The position numbers and the translations under genes were made by a program. Below the pieces are notes generated by a model. It saw only the letters and a program-made list of their open reading frames with translations. It had not been told where the DNA came from and searched no databases. A stretch of 35,923 nt of DNA from Pelagibacteraceae bacterium AG-390-A02 (GTDB lineage: Bacteria; Pseudomonadota; Alphaproteobacteria; Pelagibacterales; Pelagibacteraceae): contig QCGU01000012.1 of assembly GCA_003278165.1 (NCBI GenBank), forward strand, positions 1 to 35,923, read 5' to 3'. Below, one piece after another: positions 16,257 through 24,614 of the stretch; the stretch's first letter is position 1, and each line of letters begins with the position of its first letter.

Positions 16257-16562
16257 ATGAAGCCAGGTGAAGTAATTACAAAAAACGAGAAAATAGACTT
16301 AAATAAAGACTCCAAAGTTACTAAGATTAAAATTTCTAATTCTGGAGATAGACCCGTACAAGTTGGAAGCCATTATCATTTTTTTGAAACAAACGAGTAT
16401 TTAGTTTTTGATAGGAAATTATCATATGGAAAAAGATTAAATATACCATCAGGAACTGCTGTTAGATTTGAACCAGGTCAATCTAAAGATGTTGAGCTTA
16501 TAGAAATAAATGGATTAAAAAAAATATACGGGTTCAATAAGAAAGTAATGGGTAATTTATAG
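16257..16562 (+). CDS. ureB: Urease beta subunit
   Basis: A 101-residue urease structural subunit. It begins [16 protein letters not shown], matching the usual MIPGE-type start of UreB, and contains the conserved [19 protein letters not shown] block (about 26-44) and [15 protein letters not shown]. The ATG at 16257 is chosen because of this start and the AGGTGAT ribosome site; a GTG at 16248 would add three residues and overlap ureA by 4 nt. The stop TAG shares its G with the GTG start of ureC (a 1-nt overlap), so synthesis of the beta and alpha subunits is probably coupled. Confidence 0.96.
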   Translation: MKPGEVITKNEKIDLNKDSKVTKIKISNSGDRPVQVGSHYHFFETNEYLVFDRKLSYGKRLNIPSGTAVRFEPGQSKDVELIEINGLKKIYGFNKKVMGNL

Positions 16563-18268
16563 TGGCTAAAATTTCTAGAGCAGCTTATGCAGATATGTAC
16601 GGGCCTACTACAGGAGACAAAGTAAGGCTTGCAGATACTGACTTATTTATTGAAGTTGAGAACGACCTAACTACTTATGGTGAAGAAGTAAAGTTTGGTG
16701 GCGGAAAAGTAATTAGAGATGGGATGGGCCAATCACAAATTAGTAGAAAAAAAGGAGCATCTGATACAGTTATTACCAATGCTTTAATAGTTGATGTAAA
16801 TGGAATTTATAAAGCTGATGTAGGCTTAAAGGATGGAAAAATATTTGAAATTGGTAAAGCTGGTAATCCAGATACTCAATCTAAAGTAAATATTATTATT
16901 GGTCCAGGAACAGAGATAATTGCTGGTGAAGGAAAAATTTTAACAGCAGGGGGTTTTGACAGTCATATTCACTATATATGTCCCCAACAAATTGATGATG
17001 CTTTGCACTCGGGCATCACAACTATGCTTGGAGGAGGAACTGGACCAGCTCATGGAACTCTTGCAACAACGTGCACACCTGGTCCATGGCATATACAAAG
17101 AATGATTCAATCTGCTGATGGTTTTTCTATGAATTTAGCTTTTGCTGGGAAAGGAAATTCTTCATTGCCAGAAGGTCTTGAAGAACAAATTCTAGCAGGA
17201 GCTTCAGCTTTAAAATTACATGAGGATTGGGGAACCACTCCTGGAGCGATTGGTAATTGTTTGAATATTGCTGATAAAAATGATGTTCAAGTAATGATTC
17301 ACACAGACACTTTAAATGAAAGTGGGTTTGTAGAAAATACAATAAAAGCAATAAACAAAAGAACTATTCATGCTTTTCATACAGAGGGTGCTGGTGGTGG
17401 ACACGCACCAGATATAATTAAAGTCTGTGGAGAAGAGTATGTTATTCCTTCTTCAACAAACCCTACTAGGCCATACACAGTCAATACAATAGAAGAGCAT
17501 TTGGATATGCTAATGGTTTGTCATCATCTTGATAAATCTATTCCAGAGGATGTAGCATTTGCTGAAAGTAGAATAAGAAGAGAAACAATTGCAGCGGAAG
17601 ACATTCTTCATGACATGGGAGCTTTTTCAATTATTGCATCAGATAGTCAGGCCATGGGTAGAGTTGGAGAAGTTATAATTAGAACTTGGCAAACTGCACA
17701 TAAAATGAAAGTTCAAAGAGGAAGTTTACCAGAGGAAAAAGGGGATAATGATAATTTTAGAGTTAAGAGATATTTAGCGAAATATACAATTAATCCTGCA
17801 ATCGCTCATGGGATTTCAAAATATATTGGTAGTATTGAAAAAAATAAACGTGCAGATTTAGTTTTATGGGACCCAGCATTCTTTGGTGCAAAGCCAGAGA
17901 TGATTTTAATAGGTGGAAGTATAGCTTGTGCTCAAATGGGAGACCCAAATGCATCAATTCCAACTCCACAGCCTGTATACACCAGACCAATGTTTTCATC
18001 ATTTGGAACTTCTTTAGAGAAATCTTCAGTAATTTTCACAAGTAAATTAGCTCTTGAAAAGAATTCATTAAAAAATGCAAGTATAAGAAAAGATTTACTG
18101 CCTGTAGAAAATACAAGAGCTATTTCAAAAAAAGACATGATTTTAAATGATAAGTGTCCAAAGATTGAGGTTAATCCTGAGACATACGAAGTAAAAGCAG
18201 ATGGTGAAATAATTACATGTGAACCAGCTAAAGAACTTCCTTTAGCACAAAGATATTTTATGTTTTAG
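16562..18268 (+). CDS. ureC: Urease alpha (catalytic) subunit
   Basis: A 568-residue nickel amidohydrolase, full length for the family, starting at GTG. The metal-site residues are present: His135 and His137 (DSHIH), the carbamylated Lys218 (ALKLHED), His247, His273 and Asp361 (IIASDSQ). The flap and catalytic region is MVCHHLD with Cys320, His321 and His322. The N-terminal [20 protein letters not shown] is also standard. With all ligands intact the enzyme should be active if nickel is supplied. Together with ureA and ureB it would let the cell use urea as a nitrogen source. Confidence 0.98.
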   Translation: MAKISRAAYADMYGPTTGDKVRLADTDLFIEVENDLTTYGEEVKFGGGKVIRDGMGQSQISRKKGASDTVITNALIVDVNGIYKADVGLKDGKIFEIGKAGNPDTQSKVNIIIGPGTEIIAGEGKILTAGGFDSHIHYICPQQIDDALHSGITTMLGGGTGPAHGTLATTCTPGPWHIQRMIQSADGFSMNLAFAGKGNSSLPEGLEEQILAGASALKLHEDWGTTPGAIGNCLNIADKNDVQVMIHTDTLNESGFVENTIKAINKRTIHAFHTEGAGGGHAPDIIKVCGEEYVIPSSTNPTRPYTVNTIEEHLDMLMVCHHLDKSIPEDVAFAESRIRRETIAAEDILHDMGAFSIIASDSQAMGRVGEVIIRTWQTAHKMKVQRGSLPEEKGDNDNFRVKRYLAKYTINPAIAHGISKYIGSIEKNKRADLVLWDPAFFGAKPEMILIGGSIACAQMGDPNASIPTPQPVYTRPMFSSFGTSLEKSSVIFTSKLALEKNSLKNASIRKDLLPVENTRAISKKDMILNDKCPKIEVNPETYEVKADGEIITCEPAKELPLAQRYFMF

Positions 18269-18271
18269 CTT

Positions 18272-18715
18272 ATGGATAATTGTTTTTTAATAGTAAATAA
18301 AATAGCCAAAAATAAAGCAAAAGATCACATATCTTTATCCTATGATGAACGATTTTTAAGAAGAAAAAAACTTGTTTCAGATAATGGTTTTGAATTTTTA
18401 GTCAATTTACCAGAGACAAAATCACTGTCAGAAAATCAAGCGTTTAGGCTTCAAAGTGGAAATTTGATTTTAATCAAAAACAAAAAAGAAAATTTATTAG
18501 AAATAAAAGGAAAAAATTTAATGCAATTAATTTGGCATATTGGAAATAGGCATATGCCATGCCAAATTGAAAAAGATAGAATTTTTATTCAGTATGATGA
18601 AGTAATAAAAAAAATGATATTAAAATTAGGTGGAAAGGTTAAGAAAGTTTCAAGACCTTTTAAACCAGAGGGAGGAGCATATGGAATTGGTAGAACCCAT
18701 AGCCATAAACACTAA
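18272..18715 (+). CDS. ureE: Urease accessory protein UreE (nickel chaperone)
   Basis: A 147-residue metallochaperone that passes Ni(II) to UreG. The N-terminal peptide-binding domain includes LSYDERFLRRKKLVSDNG and LPETKSLSENQAFRL; the C-terminal metal domain includes IWHIGNRHMPCQIE, whose His/Cys region is the conserved interface nickel site. The tail is short, RTHSHKH, with three His, compared with the long His-rich tails of some UreE proteins. It lies 3 bases after ureC. Its last 35 nt overlap the start of ureF. Confidence 0.94.
   Translation: MDNCFLIVNKIAKNKAKDHISLSYDERFLRRKKLVSDNGFEFLVNLPETKSLSENQAFRLQSGNLILIKNKKENLLEIKGKNLMQLIWHIGNRHMPCQIEKDRIFIQYDEVIKKMILKLGGKVKKVSRPFKPEGGAYGIGRTHSHKH
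18671..18677 (+). promoter_or_regulatory. Shine-Dalgarno inside ureE that fixes the ureF start
   Basis: GGAGGAG lies just before the ATG at 18681 and is a strong ribosome site. It places ureF initiation inside the end of ureE, and makes the in-frame upstream ATG at 18630 unlikely. Confidence 0.7.
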
Positions 18716-19361
18716 AATAAAAAGTAAAAAAGATTTAAAAGAAGCTTTACAAATTCTTCAAACTTGGTTTTCACCATCATTTCCTGTTGGAAGTTTTTCA
18801 TATTCTCATGGTTTAGAGGCAATGATTAATGATAATTTTATTAAGTCAAAAGAAGATATTTTGGATTATTTAAAATGTATCTTAAAATATGGAACTGGTA
18901 AAAATGATGTAATTTTAATGAAATATACCTATCAGGGAGAAGAGTTAAATGAACTTGCACTATCGCTTTGTCCAAGCAAGGAAAGAAAAATAGAATCCAT
19001 TGAGATAGGTAATGCATTTAGAAAAGTTTTAGCTGATAGTTGGGATTTTAATATTCAAGAAAATACTGCTTATCCAATTGCTGTTGCTAAAGCAGCCAAA
19101 CATTTTGATATACCCTTAAATTTAACGATTGTATCTTATCTGCAATCTTTTGTATCAAATCTAATAAATGTTTGTATCAAACACATACCAATTGGACAAA
19201 AAATTGGACAAGACTGTATAATTCAAACTTATGATTTAATTAGAGAAATAGAAAAAGAAAGCGAAAATTTAAATTTAGAAGATCTAGGTGGAATTTGTTT
19301 TAATAGTGATATCTACAGTATCAAGCATGAAAATTTGAAAACGCGAATTTATAAGACATGA
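18681..19361 (+). CDS. ureF: Urease accessory protein UreF
   Basis: A 226-residue all-helical protein that links UreD and UreG in the urease maturation complex. The conserved core is [21 protein letters not shown] (written here without its final Ala), followed by the helical repeat region and [12 protein letters not shown] near the C-terminus. The start at 18681 is chosen from the strong GGAGGAG site; an upstream ATG at 18630 would add 17 residues in poor agreement with the family. It overlaps ureE by 35 nt and ureG by 4 nt. Confidence 0.93.
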   Translation: MELVEPIAINTKIKSKKDLKEALQILQTWFSPSFPVGSFSYSHGLEAMINDNFIKSKEDILDYLKCILKYGTGKNDVILMKYTYQGEELNELALSLCPSKERKIESIEIGNAFRKVLADSWDFNIQENTAYPIAVAKAAKHFDIPLNLTIVSYLQSFVSNLINVCIKHIPIGQKIGQDCIIQTYDLIREIEKESENLNLEDLGGICFNSDIYSIKHENLKTRIYKT

Positions 19362-19969
19362 AAAATATAAATGGACCATTAAAAGTTGGAATAGGTGGAC
19401 CCGTTGGTGCAGGCAAGACTAGTTTGACTGCTGAACTCTGTAAGTTTTTGTCAAAGAAAATTTCTATGGCTGTAATATCAAACGATATTTATACAAAAGA
19501 GGATGCAGAATTTTTGATGAAAGTTCAAGCTTTACCTTTAGAGAGAATTAAAGGAGTTGAAACAGGAGGATGTCCACATACAGCAATTCGTGAAGATGCT
19601 TCAATTAATATGCTTGCTGTAGAAAATATGAAAAAAAAATTTCCTGATCTTGATTTGATTTTAATCGAATCTGGTGGAGATAATTTAGCAGCAACTTTTA
19701 GTCCTGAATTAGTTGATCTATCTATTTATGTTATTGACGTTGGTATGGGTGGAGATATTCCTAGAAAAGGTGGCCCTGCCATTCAAAAATCAGACTTATT
19801 AATTATTAATAAGACAGATTTAGCTCCTCACGTGGATGTTAATCTTGATACCATGAAAGAAGACGTGAAAAAGGCACGTAATGGCTTGCCTTATGTTTTT
19901 TGCCAAATGAAAAAGCAAATTGGCGTTGAAGATGTTGCTAAATTTTTATATTCATCAGGAGGTCTATAA
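19358..19969 (+). CDS. ureG: Urease accessory GTPase UreG
   Basis: A 203-residue SIMIBI-class GTPase that delivers nickel to urease on GTP hydrolysis. The P-loop is [10 protein letters not shown] at 13-22, the nickel-binding Cys-Pro-His lies in [31 protein letters not shown] is the Walker B/switch region, and NKTDLAPHV is the G4 base-recognition motif. It is standard length and has no His-rich N-terminus. It closes the operon and overlaps ureF by 4 nt. No urea or nickel transporter gene occurs in the window. Confidence 0.97.
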   Translation: MKNINGPLKVGIGGPVGAGKTSLTAELCKFLSKKISMAVISNDIYTKEDAEFLMKVQALPLERIKGVETGGCPHTAIREDASINMLAVENMKKKFPDLDLILIESGGDNLAATFSPELVDLSIYVIDVGMGGDIPRKGGPAIQKSDLLIINKTDLAPHVDVNLDTMKEDVKKARNGLPYVFCQMKKQIGVEDVAKFLYSSGGL

Positions 19970-19996
19970 CAAATTTATATATAACAAAGTGTTTTT

Positions 19997-21070
19997 ATGA
20001 AAAAAATATTAATTACTCTTTTTGTATTAGTATTTGCAAATAATGTTTATGCAAATAAAAAAGATATAACTAATATAAATTTCAAACCATCTGTTCACAA
20101 AGGAAAAATAGGAAAGGCTTACGAAATAGTTAAAGCAGAATCAGGAGAGCCTGTTATAGGTAAAAGTGCGTATAAATTTGTTGCAATTCCTTTCGATTGT
20201 GGAAACGATGGAGCTAAACATACCGATTGCGGTGACTTTAAAAGAAATAAAAATACCTTTACATCAAAAGGAGATAGAGTTCGTAGTGAGCTTGGAGGAT
20301 GGGATAGTACCTTCAAGGGTGAACAATGGCTGACATTTAGTATTTATATTCCAAATAATTATAAAACTATTTCTCCAACCATAACTTCCTTCTATCAAAT
20401 TTATGAAAAACCCAGCCTTGGGCCTGCATTAAAAATAGAGGATTATTATGGAGTTATGGTTGCTAATATTATGATTAGAGGAAAGTCAATTTCTTCAAAA
20501 AAACTTTTAGAAATTGAAAAAATGAGAGGCAAGTGGACTCATATCGTTATGAACAATAATTACTCTAAAAATAAAGAAAAAGGTTTTTATAACATATGGG
20601 TGAATTCAGAATATAAAGCATCTTATAGCGGACAAACTAATGGTGGAGCTCCAAATGGCATGTATGTTAAAGCTGGAATTTATCAATCCTTTATAAGTAG
20701 ATACCTTAAGGCAATTGGTATGGAACCCAATTGGCAAAAAGGTCAAGATGCTGGAGAATTTCCAACTCAAATTATTTTTATGGATAATATTTTTAAAGCT
20801 AAATCAAAAGAAAAATTAAAAAAAACAATAGCAAAAGTTTATAAAAATATGGAAATACCAAAAGCATTTGATTTAGATAATTTAAGAGTTGAAAGTATTT
20901 CTGATGAAAATAAAGGAAAATTTTTTGCTATCGTTCTATCAAAATCTAACCCTACAACTGAATTTAAAGCATTTGATGAAGACAAAGGTAAAGCAAAAGT
21001 AAAAGCTATGAGAAAGTGCTTTGAAAAACATGATGATTGTTCGATTAAATCATCAGGTGTAGTTAAATAA
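19997..21070 (+). CDS. Secreted polysaccharide-lyase-like protein with C-terminal Cys module
   Basis: A 357-residue exported protein (signal peptide MKKILITLFVLVFANNVYA). The jelly-roll domain shows GDRVRSELGGWD with an Arg-Ser-Glu-Leu strand as in alginate/heparin-type lyases, LTFSIYIPNNY, SFYQIYEK, and then RGKWTHIVMNNNYSKNKEKGF with YNIWVNSEY. This is the layout of the proteins at 9857-10768 and 13826-14830. Residues 309-357 are the same module that ends the protein at 10772-12277, about 20 identities in 42 aligned positions by hand. It follows ureG by 27 bases, so it could be carried on the urease transcript, although it belongs with the secreted cluster. Confidence 0.72.
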   Translation: MKKILITLFVLVFANNVYANKKDITNINFKPSVHKGKIGKAYEIVKAESGEPVIGKSAYKFVAIPFDCGNDGAKHTDCGDFKRNKNTFTSKGDRVRSELGGWDSTFKGEQWLTFSIYIPNNYKTISPTITSFYQIYEKPSLGPALKIEDYYGVMVANIMIRGKSISSKKLLEIEKMRGKWTHIVMNNNYSKNKEKGFYNIWVNSEYKASYSGQTNGGAPNGMYVKAGIYQSFISRYLKAIGMEPNWQKGQDAGEFPTQIIFMDNIFKAKSKEKLKKTIAKVYKNMEIPKAFDLDNLRVESISDENKGKFFAIVLSKSNPTTEFKAFDEDKGKAKVKAMRKCFEKHDDCSIKSSGVVK

Positions 21071-21078
21071 AGATTAAA

Positions 21079-22356
21079 TTAAGCTCTAATCGTTGGTAAA
21101 CAATAAAAATCAGCTGTATCAATTTTTGAAGAATACTGTCTTCGCATATTCCACTTTTTATGAACTCCTGCACTTGCAACACTTAAAGTAGATCTTCCGT
21201 ATCGATGATTAGTGTTATCAATTGATCGCATCAAGCTATTAATTTTTTCATCTTTTTCAGATGTAAATAAATTTGTTTTATCACTTGCATTCGATAACCC
21301 TGTTAGCATTACACCTGCTTTTTGATAACGATAACCATTTTTAAAAATACTCTCAAGTATTGAAACTGCTGTCTTAACTGTTTCAATACTATTGTTTGTT
21401 GCAATTGGAAAATCAACTGTCTTTGCATTTGAATAATAACCAAAGTTTCTTTGAAAAGGACTGGTTCTAACAAATACAGTAATTGCTTTTGCAACTAAAG
21501 ATTCTGATCTAATTTTTTCAGATGCATTTAAACAATAGTTTGCAACTGCTTCTTTTAATTCTTGAAAAGTTTCAATTCTTTTACCAAATGATCTTGAAAC
21601 AACACAACTCTTTCTTTTAGTAGCAGTTGTTTCTAAATCAATACAAGGAATTCCTCTAAGTTCCATCGCTGTTCTTGAACTTAGAACATTTGATGATTTT
21701 TTGATCCAAGTGTTAGATTTATTTTTTAATTGCTTAGCATTATAAATTCCATGCTTTTGATAAAATTTAGTAAGTTGTCTTCCAACACCCCAGACATCAT
21801 TAATTTCTACTTTTTCTAAAATGGGATCTAAGTTTTCTATTCCAATTAAGCTTGTTACCCCTGATTGTTTTTTCTTAGCAATATGATTTGCAACTTTACT
21901 TAAAGTTTTTGTTTTTGCGATCCCAATACTAGTTGGAATACCTGTCCATTGCAAAACTGTTTCTCTAATTTCTTTTCCAACTTTTTCTACATCTTGATCT
22001 TTAAAGTTTGTTAAATCTAAAAACGCTTCATCAATTGAATAAACTTCTATTTCAGAATTAAATCTTTTAAGGGTACGCATTACTCTTCTAGATAAATCTC
22101 CATATAAAGAATAGTTTGATGAAAATACATTTACATTATTTTTAACGATAATATCTTTTGCTTTAAAATAAGGTTCACCCATTTTAATTCCTAAAGCTTT
22201 TGCTTCATTCGATCTTGAAATTATACAGCCATCATTATTAGATAAAACGACAACAGGTTTTTTTCTTATTTTAGGATTGAATAATCTTTCACAAGAAACA
22301 TAAAAAGAATTACAATCAACGAGTGCTATTTTTTTAGTATACTGAGTGGATGACAT
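21079..22356 (-). CDS. umuC: Y-family DNA polymerase V subunit UmuC
   Basis: A 425-residue error-prone translesion polymerase. Catalytic residues are Asp14 in VDCNSFYVSC and Asp109-Glu110 in YSIDEAFLDL. NDGCIISRSNEAK is the conserved fingers segment, and PTSIGIAKTKTLSKVANHIAKK with GVGRQL marks the palm and thumb. The little-finger domain runs from about 245, followed by the family's C-terminal region. It overlaps umuD by 23 nt and is transcribed with it from the SOS-controlled promoter at 22748-22776. A GGGGAG ribosome site precedes the ATG. Confidence 0.95.
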   Translation of the reverse strand: MSSTQYTKKIALVDCNSFYVSCERLFNPKIRKKPVVVLSNNDGCIISRSNEAKALGIKMGEPYFKAKDIIVKNNVNVFSSNYSLYGDLSRRVMRTLKRFNSEIEVYSIDEAFLDLTNFKDQDVEKVGKEIRETVLQWTGIPTSIGIAKTKTLSKVANHIAKKKQSGVTSLIGIENLDPILEKVEINDVWGVGRQLTKFYQKHGIYNAKQLKNKSNTWIKKSSNVLSSRTAMELRGIPCIDLETTATKRKSCVVSRSFGKRIETFQELKEAVANYCLNASEKIRSESLVAKAITVFVRTSPFQRNFGYYSNAKTVDFPIATNNSIETVKTAVSILESIFKNGYRYQKAGVMLTGLSNASDKTNLFTSEKDEKINSLMRSIDNTNHRYGRSTLSVASAGVHKKWNMRRQYSSKIDTADFYCLPTIRA

Positions 22357-22729
22357 AAGTAACTACTCCCCAAATAAAAACATCTTGTTCTTCATTAATT
22401 AAAATTCTGTCAGAAAACTCTTTAGATCCAGAGGTTAAAAATTTTTTATCTCTTTCTTGAACTAAAGTTTTAACCACAAGTTCATCGTGAACATTTGCAA
22501 TCACTGTTGAAAAGTTTTTCGGTTTTAAACTTTTATCAACGACCAATAAATCTCCATCATTAATGCCAACATCGACCATTGATTTACCTTGAACTCTGAT
22601 GATGAAAGTTGCTGGAACATTTCTTATTAAATGCATGTTTAGATCGATATCTTCTTCGATATAATCTGTTGCAGGAGAAGGAAAACCAGCGCCTGCTTTA
22701 TGTAGATAATATGGGATTGTTAGTTTCAT
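22334..22729 (-). CDS. umuD: UmuD, self-cleaving subunit of DNA polymerase V
   Basis: A 131-residue S24-family protein. The catalytic dyad is Ser50 (QGKSM) and Lys87 (ELVVKT), the same 37-residue spacing as Ser60/Lys97 of E. coli UmuD. The probable cleavage site is Ala14-Gly15 in KAGAGFPSP; RecA filaments trigger this cut to give UmuD'. I start it at the ATG at 22729: it matches the family N-terminus, and a promoter and SOS box immediately upstream would leave the alternative start at 22759 outside the transcript. It is translationally coupled to umuC. Confidence 0.93.
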   Translation of the reverse strand: MKLTIPYYLHKAGAGFPSPATDYIEEDIDLNMHLIRNVPATFIIRVQGKSMVDVGINDGDLLVVDKSLKPKNFSTVIANVHDELVVKTLVQERDKKFLTSGSKEFSDRILINEEQDVFIWGVVTYVIHSVY

Positions 22730-22744
22730 GTTCTTGTTTTGTTC
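22730..22744 (-). promoter_or_regulatory. LexA-type SOS box at umuDC
   Basis: Minus-strand GAAC-AAAACAA-GAAC is a perfect match to the GAAC-N7-GAAC operator of alphaproteobacterial LexA. It lies between the -10 element and the umuD ATG, over the expected transcription start, so a bound repressor would block initiation. Confidence 0.75.
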
Positions 22745-22747
22745 TAT

Positions 22748-22776
22748 TTTATAGACCATTTATGAAATACACTCAA
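22748..22776 (-). promoter_or_regulatory. umuDC promoter
   Basis: Minus-strand -35 TTGAGT (22776-22771) and -10 TATAAA (22753-22748) are separated by exactly 17 bases. The start site would fall near 22741, inside the SOS box, giving a leader of roughly 12 nt. Confidence 0.65.
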
Positions 22777-22800
22777 GAGGTTGTATTTTGAGTCTGTAAC

Positions 22801-22821
22801 TGAATCAAAAGTGAATCAAAA
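22801..22821 (+). repeat. Tandem 10-nt direct repeat upstream of the VOC gene
   Basis: TGAATCAAAA occurs at 22801-22810 and again at 22812-22821, an 11-base period (one helical turn), followed by GTGAAC. The GAAT half-sites are 7 bases apart, so the element resembles a degenerate SOS box. It sits between the divergent umuDC and VOC promoter regions. Confidence 0.45.
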
Positions 22822-22917
22822 CGTGAACATCCAATCCACATATTGTGGACTTGTGGATAACTTCAACCATAGATAGTTTAAGTTGATTATTTAAATATAT
22901 AAATTCTGAGTTTGATT

Positions 22918-23301
22918 ATGAATGTTTTAGATTTTGTAATGGTTGGTTCTGATGATCATCAAAAATCAGGTGATTTTTATGATGCAGTGTTTGAGCCTTT
23001 AAAATTAAAGAGAGTTTTAAAAACAGAAAAGTATCTTGGTTACGCTCATTCAAGTAATCCAGATAAAGTTCAATTTTATGTAACGCATCCTGTTAATGGC
23101 GAACCTGCAACTTTTGGAAATGGAACACAGATTACTTTATTGGCTGACACTAAAGAAGCAGTAGAAAAATTTTATGAAGTTGCAATCTCAAAAGGAGCAA
23201 CAAATGAAGGTGGACCAGGCGTTAGAAAAGATGGAAATTATTATTCATACGTTCGAGATTTAGATGGAAATAAGATTGCAGCAAAATGTATTTTAACTTA
23301 A
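22918..23301 (+). CDS. VOC (glyoxalase/dioxygenase superfamily) protein
   Basis: A 127-residue protein with the two beta-alpha-beta-beta-beta units of the vicinal oxygen chelate fold: VLDFVMVGSDDHQKSGDFYDAVF at the start and YYSYVRDLDGNKIAAKC at the end, the latter being the usual DPDGN-type signature. Such proteins include glyoxalases, dioxygenases and antibiotic-resistance proteins; no substrate can be assigned. The ATG at 22918 is preferred to the in-frame TTG at 22912. It is followed 13 bases later by another small enzyme-like gene with its own good ribosome site. Confidence 0.82.
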   Translation: MNVLDFVMVGSDDHQKSGDFYDAVFEPLKLKRVLKTEKYLGYAHSSNPDKVQFYVTHPVNGEPATFGNGTQITLLADTKEAVEKFYEVAISKGATNEGGPGVRKDGNYYSYVRDLDGNKIAAKCILT

Positions 23302-23314
23302 ATTAAGGAGATAT

Positions 23315-23680
23315 ATGAAATTAAGTTGTCATTGTGGATCCGTAGAAGCTGAAATTAATTCTACGGTTAATGAATTAGCAAAAATAGTTAGATGCAACTG
23401 TTCAATTTGTAAAAGAAAAAATGCAACAATGGGCATGGTTAAAAATGAGGATTTTAAAGTTACTAAAGGAGAAGATAAACTAAAACTTTATCAGTACCAC
23501 ACTAAAGTTGCTAACCATTACTTTTGTACTGAATGCGGAATTTATACTCATCATAATCCAAGAAGTGCACCAGCTATGACTGGATTCAATTTAGGTTGTG
23601 TCGATGAAGTTAAAGTTGAAGATATAAAAGAAATAGCTCAATTTGATGGTCTTAACCATCCAATGGATCAAGAAAAATAA
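23315..23680 (+). CDS. GFA/CENP-V family zinc protein
   Basis: A 121-residue protein with the cysteine pattern of the glutathione-dependent formaldehyde-activating family: Cys5-His-Cys7, Cys26-x-Cys28-x2-Cys31 and Cys70-x2-Cys73, then GIYTHHNPRS. These hold one structural and one catalytic-type zinc. The family includes glutathione S-hydroxymethyl-binding proteins, but most members are uncharacterised and the formaldehyde role is often not demonstrated. An AGGAG ribosome site lies 7 bases before the ATG. The next gene begins 7 bases after the stop. Confidence 0.85.
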   Translation: MKLSCHCGSVEAEINSTVNELAKIVRCNCSICKRKNATMGMVKNEDFKVTKGEDKLKLYQYHTKVANHYFCTECGIYTHHNPRSAPAMTGFNLGCVDEVKVEDIKEIAQFDGLNHPMDQEK

Positions 23681-23687
23681 AAGTTCA

Positions 23688-24614
23688 ATGCAATCTACTG
23701 TCGAGTGTTTTAAAAAAGTTAAAAGTGATTGTATAAAATTTATTAAATCACAAGAGACCTCAAAAGAAAAATTTAGCAATAAAGATAAGATGCTTAAATC
23801 TTTTCTAATTCCAGTAAGTTTTTGGATTGCAAAAAAAGCAAATAATAAAAAACCTTACTTTGTTGGTTTAGCAGGAGGACAAGGTACTGGTAAGACAACA
23901 ATAAGCTCAATTATAAAAATTATATTAGAAAAATATTTTAAATTAAAAGTATTTAAAATTTCTATTGATGATTTTTATAAAACTAGGAAAGAAAGATCTA
24001 TTTTGTCAAATAAAGTTCATCCTATGTTAATGACGAGGGGAGTACCAGGGACACATGATGTAAAAATTATGTTGGATTTCTTTAAAAAATCAAAAAGTAA
24101 AAATTTTAAATCAATTAAGTTACCAAGTTTTAACAAGGCGGTAGATGATCGATCACCTAAAAAAAATTGGTACAATATTAAAGAGCAACCAGATGTAATT
24201 ATATTTGAGGGCTGGTGTGTTGGTGCAAGAGCAGAAGTTAATAAAACACTTAAAAAGTCAATTAATTCTCTTGAAAGAACTAAAGATCAAAAACAAATTT
24301 GGAGAAAATATGTAAATGATCAACTAAAGACAAAATACAAAAGATTGTATTCTCAACTAAATTGTCTGATTTATTTAAAAGCTAAAAATTTTAATTTGCT
24401 TCAAAAATGGAGACTTAAACAAGAGCACAAACTGTGGTTAAATACTAAAAATAAATCTAGTCATAAAATAATGAGCAAAGGAGATGTAATTAATTTTATG
24501 CAAACTTATCAAAGAATTACACAGAACATGTTTAAATTTGCTCCAAAATATTCTACAATTATCTTAAATTTAAATAGCAACCATCAAATAAAGACAATAA
24601 AATATAATAAATGA
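23688..24614 (+). CDS. P-loop kinase, D-glycerate 3-kinase-like
   Basis: A 308-residue protein of the glycerate-kinase (GLYK)/yeast Tda10 type of P-loop kinases. The Walker A is GGQGTGKT at 63-70, ISIDDFYKTRKER is the family's substrate/Walker B region, and MTRGVPGTHDV and LPSFNKAVDDRSP are characteristic blocks, followed by VIIFEGWCVGARAE. It probably phosphorylates D-glycerate to 3-phosphoglycerate, though related kinases of unknown substrate exist. The ATG at 23688 avoids a 38-nt overlap with the preceding gene that an upstream ATG (23643) would create. It overlaps the TolC-like gene by 4 nt, an odd metabolic/secretion pairing. Confidence 0.8.
   Translation: MQSTVECFKKVKSDCIKFIKSQETSKEKFSNKDKMLKSFLIPVSFWIAKKANNKKPYFVGLAGGQGTGKTTISSIIKIILEKYFKLKVFKISIDDFYKTRKERSILSNKVHPMLMTRGVPGTHDVKIMLDFFKKSKSKNFKSIKLPSFNKAVDDRSPKKNWYNIKEQPDVIIFEGWCVGARAEVNKTLKKSINSLERTKDQKQIWRKYVNDQLKTKYKRLYSQLNCLIYLKAKNFNLLQKWRLKQEHKLWLNTKNKSSHKIMSKGDVINFMQTYQRITQNMFKFAPKYSTIILNLNSNHQIKTIKYNK

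Noticed and set aside
18630..18680. A longer UreF starting at 18630
   Set aside because: The strong GGAGGAG site lies directly before the ATG at 18681, and the added residues do not fit the family.
22730..22759. A ten-residue N-terminal extension of UmuD
   Set aside because: It would include the SOS box and start upstream of the predicted transcription start; the ATG at 22729 fits UmuD better.
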